Source of the DNA: Massariosphaeria phaeospora
Taxonomy: Eukaryota > Ascomycota > Dothideomycetes > Pleosporales
Reading direction: 5' to 3'
Assembly: GCA_011032825.1 (NCBI GenBank)
Contig: JAADJZ010000031.1
Span: 62,001-126,000 of the forward strand
Length of the DNA stretch: 64,000 nucleotides
This document shows positions 56,052 to 64,000 of the stretch, in pieces. Positions within the stretch are counted from its first letter, which is position 1. Each line of letters starts with the position of its first letter. Below the pieces are notes generated by a model that had not been told where the DNA came from, ran no database searches, and was given only the letters and a program-made list of their open reading frames with translations. A program made the position numbers and the translations under genes.

Positions 56052-56973
56052 GTTTCTTGTTGCCAAACCGCTAGAGAGATGCAGTCGTAATAGTGCAATG
56101 GACCGAAAACATCCAGGATGAAACGCGCCTCTTATACCCGCCACTCTAACAAGCATTTGCAATCGCCAGGACTCTTACTCGCGTTTACCCCGCTGCGTGA
56201 CGTGAGTCCAGAGTCGGAGTGTCGCATCAGTAACACTCGTGCACCGCCGATCTGATGTGTAGCGATGACGTCTGAAGAGCGGGAAGGTTGCACGCGCACG
56301 CACACGCGAATCTGACAGCTCAGTTCGGAGCTTCGGCGCGTCCAACGCGCGACAATTAGTCAGGACAATTCTTTGTGCATAGACCCGAGCAGCAACTAGG
56401 TTACAAACAGAACACAGCTATCTATCTATTCTAGCCAAGTCTACTACTAACCACCTCACCACCACAAATCACACATCAAACGAACCCAAAAACGCAAACT
56501 ACCCCAATCCCCAATAAACAGAACAAAAGGAAAGAACTGAACTGAACCAGCAAACCATATACATTCTACCGCCCTGCTCACTCGCTCACGAATAACTAAG
56601 TAACAATTGCCAGTCCGGTCCAGTCCCCTATTTACAACGCCATCGCGCTATGCGAAATCACGCAGAACCATCCCCCGCCTTCCCCTGCCATGCCTCGCAA
56701 GTATAGTAACTGACACACACACACACACGCTTAATACCTCCCCCCCGGCACCAAGCGTAGCGCTTTAGCATATCGCTCTGCGGCTTCGTCATCGCGCTCC
56801 TGCTCAGCAGCAGCAGCAGCAGCATCCGAAGCCGCCTCGTCCTTCCCAGCCTCCATACCCGCACTGTCCTCCGGCTTCCTCCCATTCGCCACCGCCATCA
56901 GCGCCTCGGCCTCCTTCTCTGCATCTCTGGCATCGGCATCGCGCTCCTGCCCCGCAGCAGCTCCAGAAAATGC
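56052..56973. other. intergenic region, SGT1 3' flank
   Basis: An AC dinucleotide run near 56711-56730 and a CAG run near 56803-56820 fall in the 3' flank of SGT1. The overlapping minus-strand frames are products of these repeats. No other gene seen. Confidence 0.5.
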
Positions 56974-58125
56974 CTAGTACTTCCTCGCCTTCATCCCGTC
57001 GGGCGGCTCCGGCACCACGCGCGCGCCGCCCACCTTGCTCCAGTCGGTGCTCAGCACGGTGCCGCCGCTCTCCGAGTAGCTCTTCATCATGGCGCGCTGG
57101 GCCTCGGGCGACGCGCCCTTGTACAGCGTCTTGAAGAAGCGGCTCGTTTCGTCGCCGACCTCTTCGTCGGCCGGGTCGAGGTCCAGGTTGTCCCAGTTCT
57201 TCGCGCCGGTCTTGGAGGACGTCGGGTATGCGGGGGGGGCGTCGTTGGTCTTGGGTGCTGGGACGGCGGGCCGGGGCACGGTGTTCTCGGTGTCGGAGGT
57301 GGAGGCGGGGGCGGGGCGGTCGCCTTCGAGAGAGTGCCATTTCACGCCGGGGGTGGCTTTGGTTAGGGTCACTTCGATTTTGGTGGGCGTGATGCGGAAG
57401 GTGGAGGTGGAGGCGTCGACTTTGGCGAAGAAGGGGTCGAGGTGGTAGTTGTAGTCGGACGCCGAGTCCTGGATGGGGAACGAGATGGACAGGGAGTCTT
57501 GCTCAATCTCGACGGATGCCTTGTCCTTCGGCACGCCCTTGGCGAGTAGTGTGAAGACGACCTTGTCGTTGTTCTGGTACCAGTCGTGCTTGATCTTGTC
57601 TGCCGGCGTAGGCACAGCTTTCGTTGCTGCTGCTGGCGCTGCGGGCCGGATAGGGAGCGCCTTGCTCTCCTCGCTCTTCGAACTCGACGCTTCCGGAACC
57701 TTGACATCGGGGATATCCTTTGCCGTGAGCTTCCCCCTCTCGTCGCCCTCGTCCAGAGCCTTCAGCTTGGCGGCAACCTTCATGTTCCAGATCTGCAGCG
57801 TCTTCTCCTCGTCGTCCAGGCGAGCGACAATGCCCAGCACGTGCTCGGCGTCGGCGTAGCGCTCGCTGAAGTAGAGGGCGATGCCCCGGCGCAGTTGTGC
57901 GTTCTTGATCAGCTCCCGCCGCGCGCGTTGGTGGGCGAGCACCACGGCGACTTCGGCGTCGGCCAGGGCCTCGGGGTACTTTGCGGAGCGCTGGTAGGCC
58001 GTCGAGCGCTTGATGTAGTAGTCGACGGCTTTCGGGTGGTGCGCGAGGGCGGCCGTGTAGTGCTTCACGGCGTCGTCGTAGTTGCTGGCGCCGAGGGCTG
58101 CGGCGCCTTGCGATGCCTCGTCCAT
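56974..58125 (-). CDS. SGT1: SGT1-like HSP90 co-chaperone (TPR-CS-SGS)
   Basis: Single-exon frame of 383 aa from Met 58125. SGT1 works with HSP90 and Skp1, in SCF ubiquitin ligase and kinetochore assembly. Residues 1-115 form three TPR motifs (A-L-G-A-S-N-Y-D-D-A-V-K-H-Y-T-A-A-L, and Y-I-K-R-S-T-A-Y-Q-R). Residues about 180-275 form the CS domain (H-D-W-Y-Q-N-N-D-K-V-V-F-T-L-L-A-K-G-V ... K-I-E-V-T-L-T-K-A). The SGS motif near the C terminus reads D-P-A-D-E-E-V-G-D-E-T-S-R-F-F-K-T-L-Y-K-G-A then R-A-M-M-K-S-Y-S-E-S-G-G-T-V-L-S-T-D-W. The full-length, in-order architecture makes the call firm. A TATA-like TTTATACAAG (plus-strand reading) lies at 58234. Confidence 0.95.
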   Translation of the reverse strand: MDEASQGAAALGASNYDDAVKHYTAALAHHPKAVDYYIKRSTAYQRSAKYPEALADAEVAVVLAHQRARRELIKNAQLRRGIALYFSERYADAEHVLGIVARLDDEEKTLQIWNMKVAAKLKALDEGDERGKLTAKDIPDVKVPEASSSKSEESKALPIRPAAPAAATKAVPTPADKIKHDWYQNNDKVVFTLLAKGVPKDKASVEIEQDSLSISFPIQDSASDYNYHLDPFFAKVDASTSTFRITPTKIEVTLTKATPGVKWHSLEGDRPAPASTSDTENTVPRPAVPAPKTNDAPPAYPTSSKTGAKNWDNLDLDPADEEVGDETSRFFKTLYKGASPEAQRAMMKSYSESGGTVLSTDWSKVGGARVVPEPPDGMKARKY

Positions 58126-58504
58126 GGCGGGGTAGTGGGCCTGCAGTGCAAGTGGTGGTGCACAGGCTAGCGATGGTGGTGGTGGTGGTTGATTGAGAGT
58201 GAGAGAGGAGTCTGGGACCAGCAGGGGGAAGCTTTATACAAGTGCGGCACTGGGTTGTGAGAGATGGCGTGGAAAGAAAGTCGTGGAAGCTCTGCCTCGA
58301 GCTTTCACGTCTGCCTCGGCGGGCAACTAGACTCGACTCGGCCAGCTCCACCGCAAATCACTCGACTCGACCCAACGCACCTTCACTCGACCCAACGCAC
58401 CTGCACCAAACGCCGCCGTGCCACTGTTGTTTGTCTAGCTTCCATTCTTGCCATCTACATGCTCTATCGTTTGCTGTATCGTGGCGGCCCACCTGTCCAG
58501 CGGT

Positions 58505-59470
58505 CTACAACTTCAGCGCAAAACTGCTCACATAGTTATCCACGGGCGCATCCCCCTTGACCTTCTCCCAGATAGCCTCGATGCGATCCCGCGCCTCGTC
58601 GCTCAGCGCGCCCTTCTTCAGGCCCTGCGCCGTCTGCTCGATCTGGCGGACACTGCTCGCGCCGAAGATGACGCCGTCGCCCAGGTCCGCCTTCAGCGCG
58701 CCGTTGTAGCCGACCCAGCGGTACGCCAGCTCGGCCTTCGAGATGCCCTCCTTGTCCGCAATGGCATTCCACTCGGCCAGCGCCTCGCGCAGACTGGGCT
58801 TGTTGTACAGGTCGTTGTACATGCCGCCGAGGACGTCCGCGCTGAAGCGGCCCACGCCGTCCTCGAGCTGCTGCGGCGTCTTGGTCAGGAAGCCGCCGGC
58901 CAGCGGCGAGTAGGCGTAGAAGGCGAAGTCCAGCTTGCGCAGCGTGGGGAACAGCAGCGTCTCGAGGTGGCGCGCTACGGGCGAGTAGTTGCCCTGGTAC
59001 ACGCTGGGCAGCACGAAGCCGCGGCTCTGGGCTATGTCGTAGACCTCCTGCACCTGCTCGGCGGAGAAGTTGGACAGGCCGAAGCGCTGGAACACGCCCT
59101 GCTTGTACACGTCGTTGATGCCCTCGAGCGTCTCAGCGATGGGGATCGACGCGTCGGGCGCATGCAGGTACAGGATGTCGAACTGCTTGATCTGCACGCG
59201 CTTCAGCGAGTCCTGCGCGTCGCTAATGACGGCGTCTTTCTTCGCCGTGCCCGGCGCGAAGCCGCCGATGATCTTGGTGTCGATGACAAAGTCCTCGTGG
59301 CCGGCGATGCGGCCGATGGTCTCTTCCGAGCCTTCGTACAGCCGCGCCGTGTCGAGGGTGAGCACGCCGTGTTTCTTCAGCGTAGCGAAGACCTCCTGCA
59401 CGGCCTCGTCCTTTGCGAAAGCGCCGTGCGGATTGAGCGACGCGCCGCCGAAGACAGCTTTGATGGCCAT
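58505..59470 (-). CDS. aldo-keto reductase (AKR; D-arabinose dehydrogenase / AKR7-like)
   Basis: Single-exon frame of 321 aa. NADPH-dependent reduction of aldehydes in the cytosol. The catalytic tetrad is visible: Asp and Tyr in L-D-T-A-R-L-Y-E-G, Lys in V-I-D-T-K-I and His in I-L-Y-L-H-A-P-D. A N-F-S motif and S-P-L-A-G-G-F-L (cofactor side) follow, then G-A-S-S-V-R-Q-I near the C terminus. The short N terminus (F-G-G-A-S-L-N-P) and length match AKR7/aflatoxin-aldehyde-reductase-like members and fungal arabinose dehydrogenases. The substrate is not resolved. No signal peptide. Confidence 0.9.
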   Translation of the reverse strand: MAIKAVFGGASLNPHGAFAKDEAVQEVFATLKKHGVLTLDTARLYEGSEETIGRIAGHEDFVIDTKIIGGFAPGTAKKDAVISDAQDSLKRVQIKQFDILYLHAPDASIPIAETLEGINDVYKQGVFQRFGLSNFSAEQVQEVYDIAQSRGFVLPSVYQGNYSPVARHLETLLFPTLRKLDFAFYAYSPLAGGFLTKTPQQLEDGVGRFSADVLGGMYNDLYNKPSLREALAEWNAIADKEGISKAELAYRWVGYNGALKADLGDGVIFGASSVRQIEQTAQGLKKGALSDEARDRIEAIWEKVKGDAPVDNYVSSFALKL

Positions 59471-60941
59471 GGTGGGGGAGGCGAGGCGAGGTCGAGCGCG
59501 AGTATAGTACTACAGTGTACGGAGTAGTGTGAAGATGGAACCGGTAATGTGGTGCTGCAATGCTCAATCGAGGGGAGACGCATTCGAATGAATCGATGAC
59601 GCCAAACCGCAGCCTATATACCTACAACCCGCTCTAGATCCCCGCCGCACTGCATAAACGCCTAACCGCGCCCCTCGGACCAATTCCTCCATGACCGCAT
59701 TACTCATCCCCTCTCCAACTAACCCCCCAAACCGCTGCATGCCCACCCCACCCCGCATCACGTCAGGCCCCCTACATTTACGCTAGCCCACCGACCATAT
59801 TGCATATACCCAATGCAGGTAGACGGATCGGAGCCGGTGGAACTCCACTGCGATGAGATGAGACGGACGCGGAGTTAGTACTGCTGCTACCTGCCTACTA
59901 CTGCTGCTGCGGCTTAGAAATCAGGGTGGTATGAAGGACGGTTGTATTATTTATAGGCTGCAGTTGCGGGTGTAAGTAAGCGGAGTTGCAGGTAGGGCCT
60001 CCCTCCCGCCTGTTTGAGTATCTGTTGCGGTGAGTGCAAGCAGTGCGCAGGAAATTGAGGATTGAACTGAGGTTGTATTGTGTGTAGCTACGAACGGTAG
60101 ATATACATGAGGGGCTGTAAACAGCGCTAGTGCAGGAAGGGTAGTCGCACCTCAGCGTAGGTGAGGCGCCACTACACGTCAGGCAGGAGAGACTCCAAAC
60201 CGTGACAGTATCTGTTTGTTTGTATTTGGAATTGGACTTGCATTTGGAATGGCAGGGAAGTGCAGGGAAGGCACAGGGGAAAACAGCCTAGCCTAGATGA
60301 CTACTCGATAACAACAAGAGAAGAGAGAAGAATAAAGGAAGGGAAAGAAATTGAAAAGAGTTGATGCATGCATGTATGTATGTGTATCACAAACGTACTA
60401 CCGTACTACCATACTATCTACACTATACAGATATACTAGATCTCCCAGCACACCTTCCTTTGCACGACACAACACGACACGACACCCAAAAACAATAGAA
60501 ACCAGAGCTCCTCCCAGGCACGCAATCACAACAGCACTAGAAAGAAAGACTTATACTCTATATTCTATCTTCCATCTTCCATCTTCCATCTCCCATCGTC
60601 CACCCGCCGTCCGTATAGTTAACAGACTTCGACCCAACCTACCCCAAGCCAACGCAGCATATGAGGAAAAACCAGCCGACATGGCCGATAGTTGATTGAT
60701 TGATTGACTGATTGTTTGATTTGTGTGATTGACTGATTGATTGATTGATTGAGTAACTACTCGATCGATTAACTGGTCGTTGATTGATGATCCAACTGTT
60801 TACTCAGAGCAACTGATTGTTCTCTACATCCATCCCCGCTACTCCTGCTCCTATCGCTCTCCCCCCATCCATCCATCCACACCACAGACCATCCCTTCCT
60901 TCCCCAAGCAACCTTCGCCCCACCACCACCACCCATCCACA
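59471..60941. other. intergenic region with simple repeats
   Basis: A CTGCTGCTACC-type run near 59879-59912 and a long ATTG/TGATTGAT run at 60692-60752. Plus-strand frames at 60351-60695 and 60780-61007 are compositional. No gene or RNA recognised. Confidence 0.5.
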
Positions 60942-62765
60942 TCACCGCCGCAACGCACTCGCAGACCTCACCTTCCTCACCGGCAGCCCGTCCCCCCCTC
61001 TCTGTAGCCCCAGCCCTCCCCCATCGTCCTCCAAGCTCCTACCCTCGCGCCCATCGCGCCTACTTCCACTCAGCAGCAGCGCCGACGCCGAGCGGGCCAG
61101 TGCCAGTGCGGGTGCGGGTGCGAGTGCGGGTGCCGGTGCCTGGACCTGCGAGCGCAGCTGCGGCTTCCAGCCCTTGGCCATGCGTTCGGCGGGGCGCGAG
61201 GGCGGCGGAGCGGCGCCAGCGGTAGCGTCCGGAGCGCTGGCCCGGCGGGAATGGCTTTTCAGCGTCCTCGTGGGTTCTGTGCCCGAGATGGGCGGCGGGC
61301 TCTTGTTGGCTGCTGCTACTACCGAGCTCGCGATGGCGCTTGCGGGGCCGCGGTCGGTCGACAACGAATGGCGGTGGCCGCGGCATTCGCTGGGCCCCGT
61401 GGAGCTACTCCGGGAGCTCCAGCCCACGCTTGCGGATGGCGTTGGCGTTGGCGATGCGGTGCTGAGGCGGCTAGGCCGCGTGATGGAGACGGAGGAGCGG
61501 GAGTAGCGGGTGCGGTAGGGGAAGCCGGGGCCTGAGGCCGTACTGTGTTGTGGGAGGTGGGGTTGCGAGCGCGAGGCTGCGCCTAGGGGAGAGGGGATCG
61601 TGGGGTGCACGGCGCGCCAGGCCGACGCAGAGTACTGCACGGGGATGGATAGCGGGACGAAGCCGGATGGGGAGGGCGCGGCGAGGGCGGAGAGGCGCGG
61701 CGGGAGGAGGAGGCTTTGGTGCGACACGGAGTGGTAGAGGACGGGGGGTGCGGTCTCGAGGGAGGAGGCGCGCGAGGGGGCGAGGAAAGCGGGGGGGAGA
61801 GGTGGTGGTTGGACGTTGGATGTGAAGATGCCCAGGCCTACGGATCGGACCGGGGACGGGGCGTGGATGGTAGTATTTTGCGTCGAGTTCAAATCCAGCG
61901 TTTCTACATCGGCGTTGGAGAGGTTCGAGGGGGCGCTTTCATGTGTGGAGGCGGACACGCGGCCCTGGTGGCACTTGTCTGACGTGAACGAGGGGTTGCG
62001 TGATAGCGATGGCCTGCGGGAACCTGCTGGCGTAGGGTGAGGGTCGGCTGGAAGTCGGTAGCCGTGTTTGAGCAGACTGGCCTCGAAGGGGCGGCGCACC
62101 ACAGCGAGCATGCCGAACAGCGTGCACGATGCTAATCTGGATCGCGACTCAGCTGGGGTGCAGTTAGTGACTTGAACAACAACTTACAGCGCTATCACGG
62201 CAAATGCAATGCTGATTCGCCCCACGACGCAAGTATTTCCCGCCTCCCATCCTTCGAGGCTGGGCCCAGACAGCAGACAAATTGGTCGACGAGCCACGAC
62301 AATCATGTTCCAACCTGACGTCAAGAGCCATAGAACGCACAAGGTGACTGCGATTCGATTGGCAATGTACGTCGATTTCTTGATTATAGCGAGATGCCGT
62401 CCTTGGTGCTTCCAGCTCCTTTGCTTGAGGGAGAAGATGGTGTGCAGTACCGCGTACGAGATGGAGACGACTGACTGTTCGTCATGAGCTACGCATCACA
62501 AGAATGACTTCGTGTGAAAACTTACGGATGTCATGGTCAAAACGTTAGACGGGATGCTAGTGGAGTCCTCCGAATCGGAAGCCAGCTGACCTAGAGCGGC
62601 CAGGAGAGCAATGAGCGAGCTCCAAAGCAAGACGTGGAGCAGAACGGTTATAGCAACGAGTGTCAATTGGCGACGGGAACGTTTGGTATTACTCTCGAGG
62701 GCGGTATGAGGTTCGGCCTTGGGCAGCTGTTTAGCTTCACCGCTGCTGGCGTCTGAACTAGCCAT
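60942..62765 (-). CDS. four-helix-type membrane protein with long Ser/Pro-rich tail, 573 aa
   Basis: Exons 62765-62526, 62474-62188 and 62136-60942; both introns are 51 nt (GTAAGT with ACAG, GTAAGT with CCAG). Residues about 30-60 form a strong TM helix (L-T-L-V-A-I-T-V-L-L-H-V-L-L-W-S-S-L-I-A-L-L), and three more hydrophobic segments occur in the second exon and its junction (Y-A-V-L-H-T-I-F-S-L; A-V-T-L-C-V-L-W-L-L-T-S-G-W; R-I-S-I-A-F-A-V-I-A-L-L-A-S-C). The rest, about 390 residues, is a cytosolic-type Ser/Pro/Arg-rich tail with Ala-Pro repeats. No known domain; the layout resembles fungal MARVEL-like or orphan plasma-membrane proteins. The short exons recover an unbroken frame that single-frame reading misses. 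Confidence 0.8.
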
Positions 62766-63313
62766 GAGGTGACTCGTCCAGTCGAGTTGTGAACGAAGAC
62801 GAATGCTGTCGCAGAGGCACGGCGCTAGCAAAAGAAGGAAAAGACGCAGCAGAGAAAAGCGAACGGTCCATGGCAGGATGGAAAGACTGTCAAAGTCCTA
62901 ATTGGCAGGCAGTATGTAAAACTACCACCCAACGAGGGAGCTGGATGCCATCGAAGCTTGCAGTCAAGATGGGACAGAGGATTGAGCCTGAACGCAGCCT
63001 CCGACAAGCGGCGTGTCAGAAACGATGGCAACCGTCGCTGAGCACTTTACCAGACGAAAGACATGGAATGCATTCCAGAACCGCGGCTGCGGAAGCAAGG
63101 AATGATGAGGAAGCAAAGAATGCCGCTGGGAGAAAGAACTGCCGTAGAACTAGGAAGGAAACCTTTCAAGATTACTTGAAACGACTTTATAACACATATA
63201 GTAAACACAATAAAGAGCGGAGAATTTTTCGGAATTGATTGTCGCCAAAAGAGCGGTCAGGGCCTGCGCCAGAATAATTGAATACTCATACTGTTGTCGA
63301 TGCACGACAAGTG
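62766..63313. other. intergenic region, no convincing gene
   Basis: A plus-strand frame of 149 codons (62789-63238) is basic and lacks motifs or neighbours of its own; not accepted. Promoter of the 573-aa membrane protein lies here. Confidence 0.4.
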
Positions 63314-63991
63314 CTATTTCGCAGGGTTGCAAAGGGTTTCCGGCACATCTTTGATACCGAAGTGACAAGAGTCGGGCCTTCGTAGTCGTACGGTGATCCT
63401 GGTGACGAGAGCAGGTTGAATATCTCTATAAAAGAAGTACGCCCGTCCTAGCGTTTCGGACGAACAAGTCGTGCGCGTGGTATTATTATCCCTGCGTGCA
63501 ACCTTATGAAAGTGGATTTCATAGATATAGATGACTTTCCCCTTTGGAGTAGGGTACTCATCTTCTGATATCATGAAAGAAGTGAAGCCCAAAACGTCAT
63601 CAAGAGTAAGCATGGACGATCTCTCTTCAGTTGGCGTGTTGGGGCGGGCAACCCCATTCTCAGCGCGAGCAAGAAGATAACACATGAAATCCTGCTTCAT
63701 TTCCCTCGTCTTCTCTTTTCCTTTCTTCATCATCAGCCTCGTCCAGACCATGTTAAAAGTCCGAAGTACCTCCAGACTCCCATCTGGTGGGACAGGCGCG
63801 CTGGGAGACGTTGTAGAGCCTGCAACTAGCTGATTGTTCAGGATATGTGGCCGGGTAGAGCGTGTAGCTGCGAGCTCTTGTAGCTCTCGAGAGTAGACAC
63901 GATACATACTACAGAAGCTCAGAGGATAAGTAGGAGGACCAGGAGCAGTATCAGCACGAAGATGAGCAGGCCAATGCAGCAGCTGGACCAC
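63314..63991 (-). CDS. partial hypothetical protein at right edge
   Basis: A minus-strand frame of 225 codons reaches almost to the window end; its 5' end may lie outside. The readable part has helical stretches, a charged M-M-K-K-G-K-E-K-T-R-E-M-K segment, L-T-L-D-D-V-L-G-F-T-S-F-M and a basic end. No domain was recognised. The first in-frame ATG may be internal; the frame opens to 63991 without a clear start. Confidence 0.35.
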   Translation of the reverse strand: MVQLLHWPAHLRADTAPGPPTYPLSFCSMYRVYSRELQELAATRSTRPHILNNQLVAGSTTSPSAPVPPDGSLEVLRTFNMVWTRLMMKKGKEKTREMKQDFMCYLLARAENGVARPNTPTEERSSMLTLDDVLGFTSFMISEDEYPTPKGKVIYIYEIHFHKVARRDNNTTRTTCSSETLGRAYFFYRDIQPALVTRITVRLRRPDSCHFGIKDVPETLCNPAK

Positions 63992-64000
63992 CGATCTGCC

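Noticed and set aside
54549..62765. Secondary-metabolite cluster around the questin-oxidase-like gene and aldo-keto reductase
   Set aside because: No polyketide synthase, NRPS, terpene cyclase, P450, transporter or pathway regulator lies nearby; SGT1 sits between the two.
62789..63238. Plus-strand frame of 149 codons
   Set aside because: Basic, motif-free, starts inside the promoter region of the divergent membrane-protein gene.

Overview
The window is nuclear DNA of a filamentous ascomycete. Genes are single-copy with short introns (46-82 nt) that have GTRNGT-like donors, CTAAC/CTGAC branch points and CAG/TAG acceptors. A mannitol dehydrogenase close to the Cladosporium allergen Cla h 8, GH11/GH15/GH51/GH72 enzymes, a Pth11/rhodopsin-like membrane protein and a transposon copy with RIP-type stops point to a dothideomycete, probably near Mycosphaerellales/Capnodiales. 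That placement is inference from protein resemblance.

Layout. 0.2-6 kb: a small repeat-containing mitochondrial-type protein, an F-box-like protein and a large secreted protein of unknown function. 6.2-10.7 kb: a gene-poor tract with a foldback element, a short palindrome and a Tc1/mariner copy with intact 50-bp terminal repeats but a broken transposase. 11.6-18.2 kb: GH51 arabinofuranosidase, a conserved fungal protein preceded by a GC-box minisatellite, and a cysteine-rich effector-like peptide. 19.7-27.5 kb: an accessory block in which one orphan gene is followed by five divergent tandem paralogues, all on the minus strand, sharing a C-terminal helical motif and a duplicated promoter. Two of the five carry apparent lesions. 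29.2-34.4 kb: VPS54 (GARP tethering complex) and an uncharacterised protein. 35.9-42.5 kb: GH11 xylanase, mannitol dehydrogenase and GH15-CBM20 glucoamylase, all plus strand. 42.8-48.4 kb: rhodopsin-like membrane protein, APH-like kinase and a small orphan. 49.6-64 kb: GH72 glucanosyltransferase, a pepsin-lobe-like secreted protein, a questin-oxidase-like protein, SGT1, an aldo-keto reductase, a multi-spanning membrane protein and a probable partial gene at the right edge.

How they fit together. The housekeeping part covers vesicle tethering (VPS54), HSP90 co-chaperone work (SGT1) and wall glucan remodelling (GH72). The secreted hydrolases (arabinofuranosidase, xylanase, glucoamylase) suit a plant-associated or saprotrophic life. 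No biosynthetic cluster is evident; the questin-oxidase-like gene stands alone. The most novel part is the 21.4-27.5 kb paralogue array with its family-specific promoter repeats. Exon coordinates were worked out by hand; each multi-exon model given as complete keeps an open frame across its splice sites.
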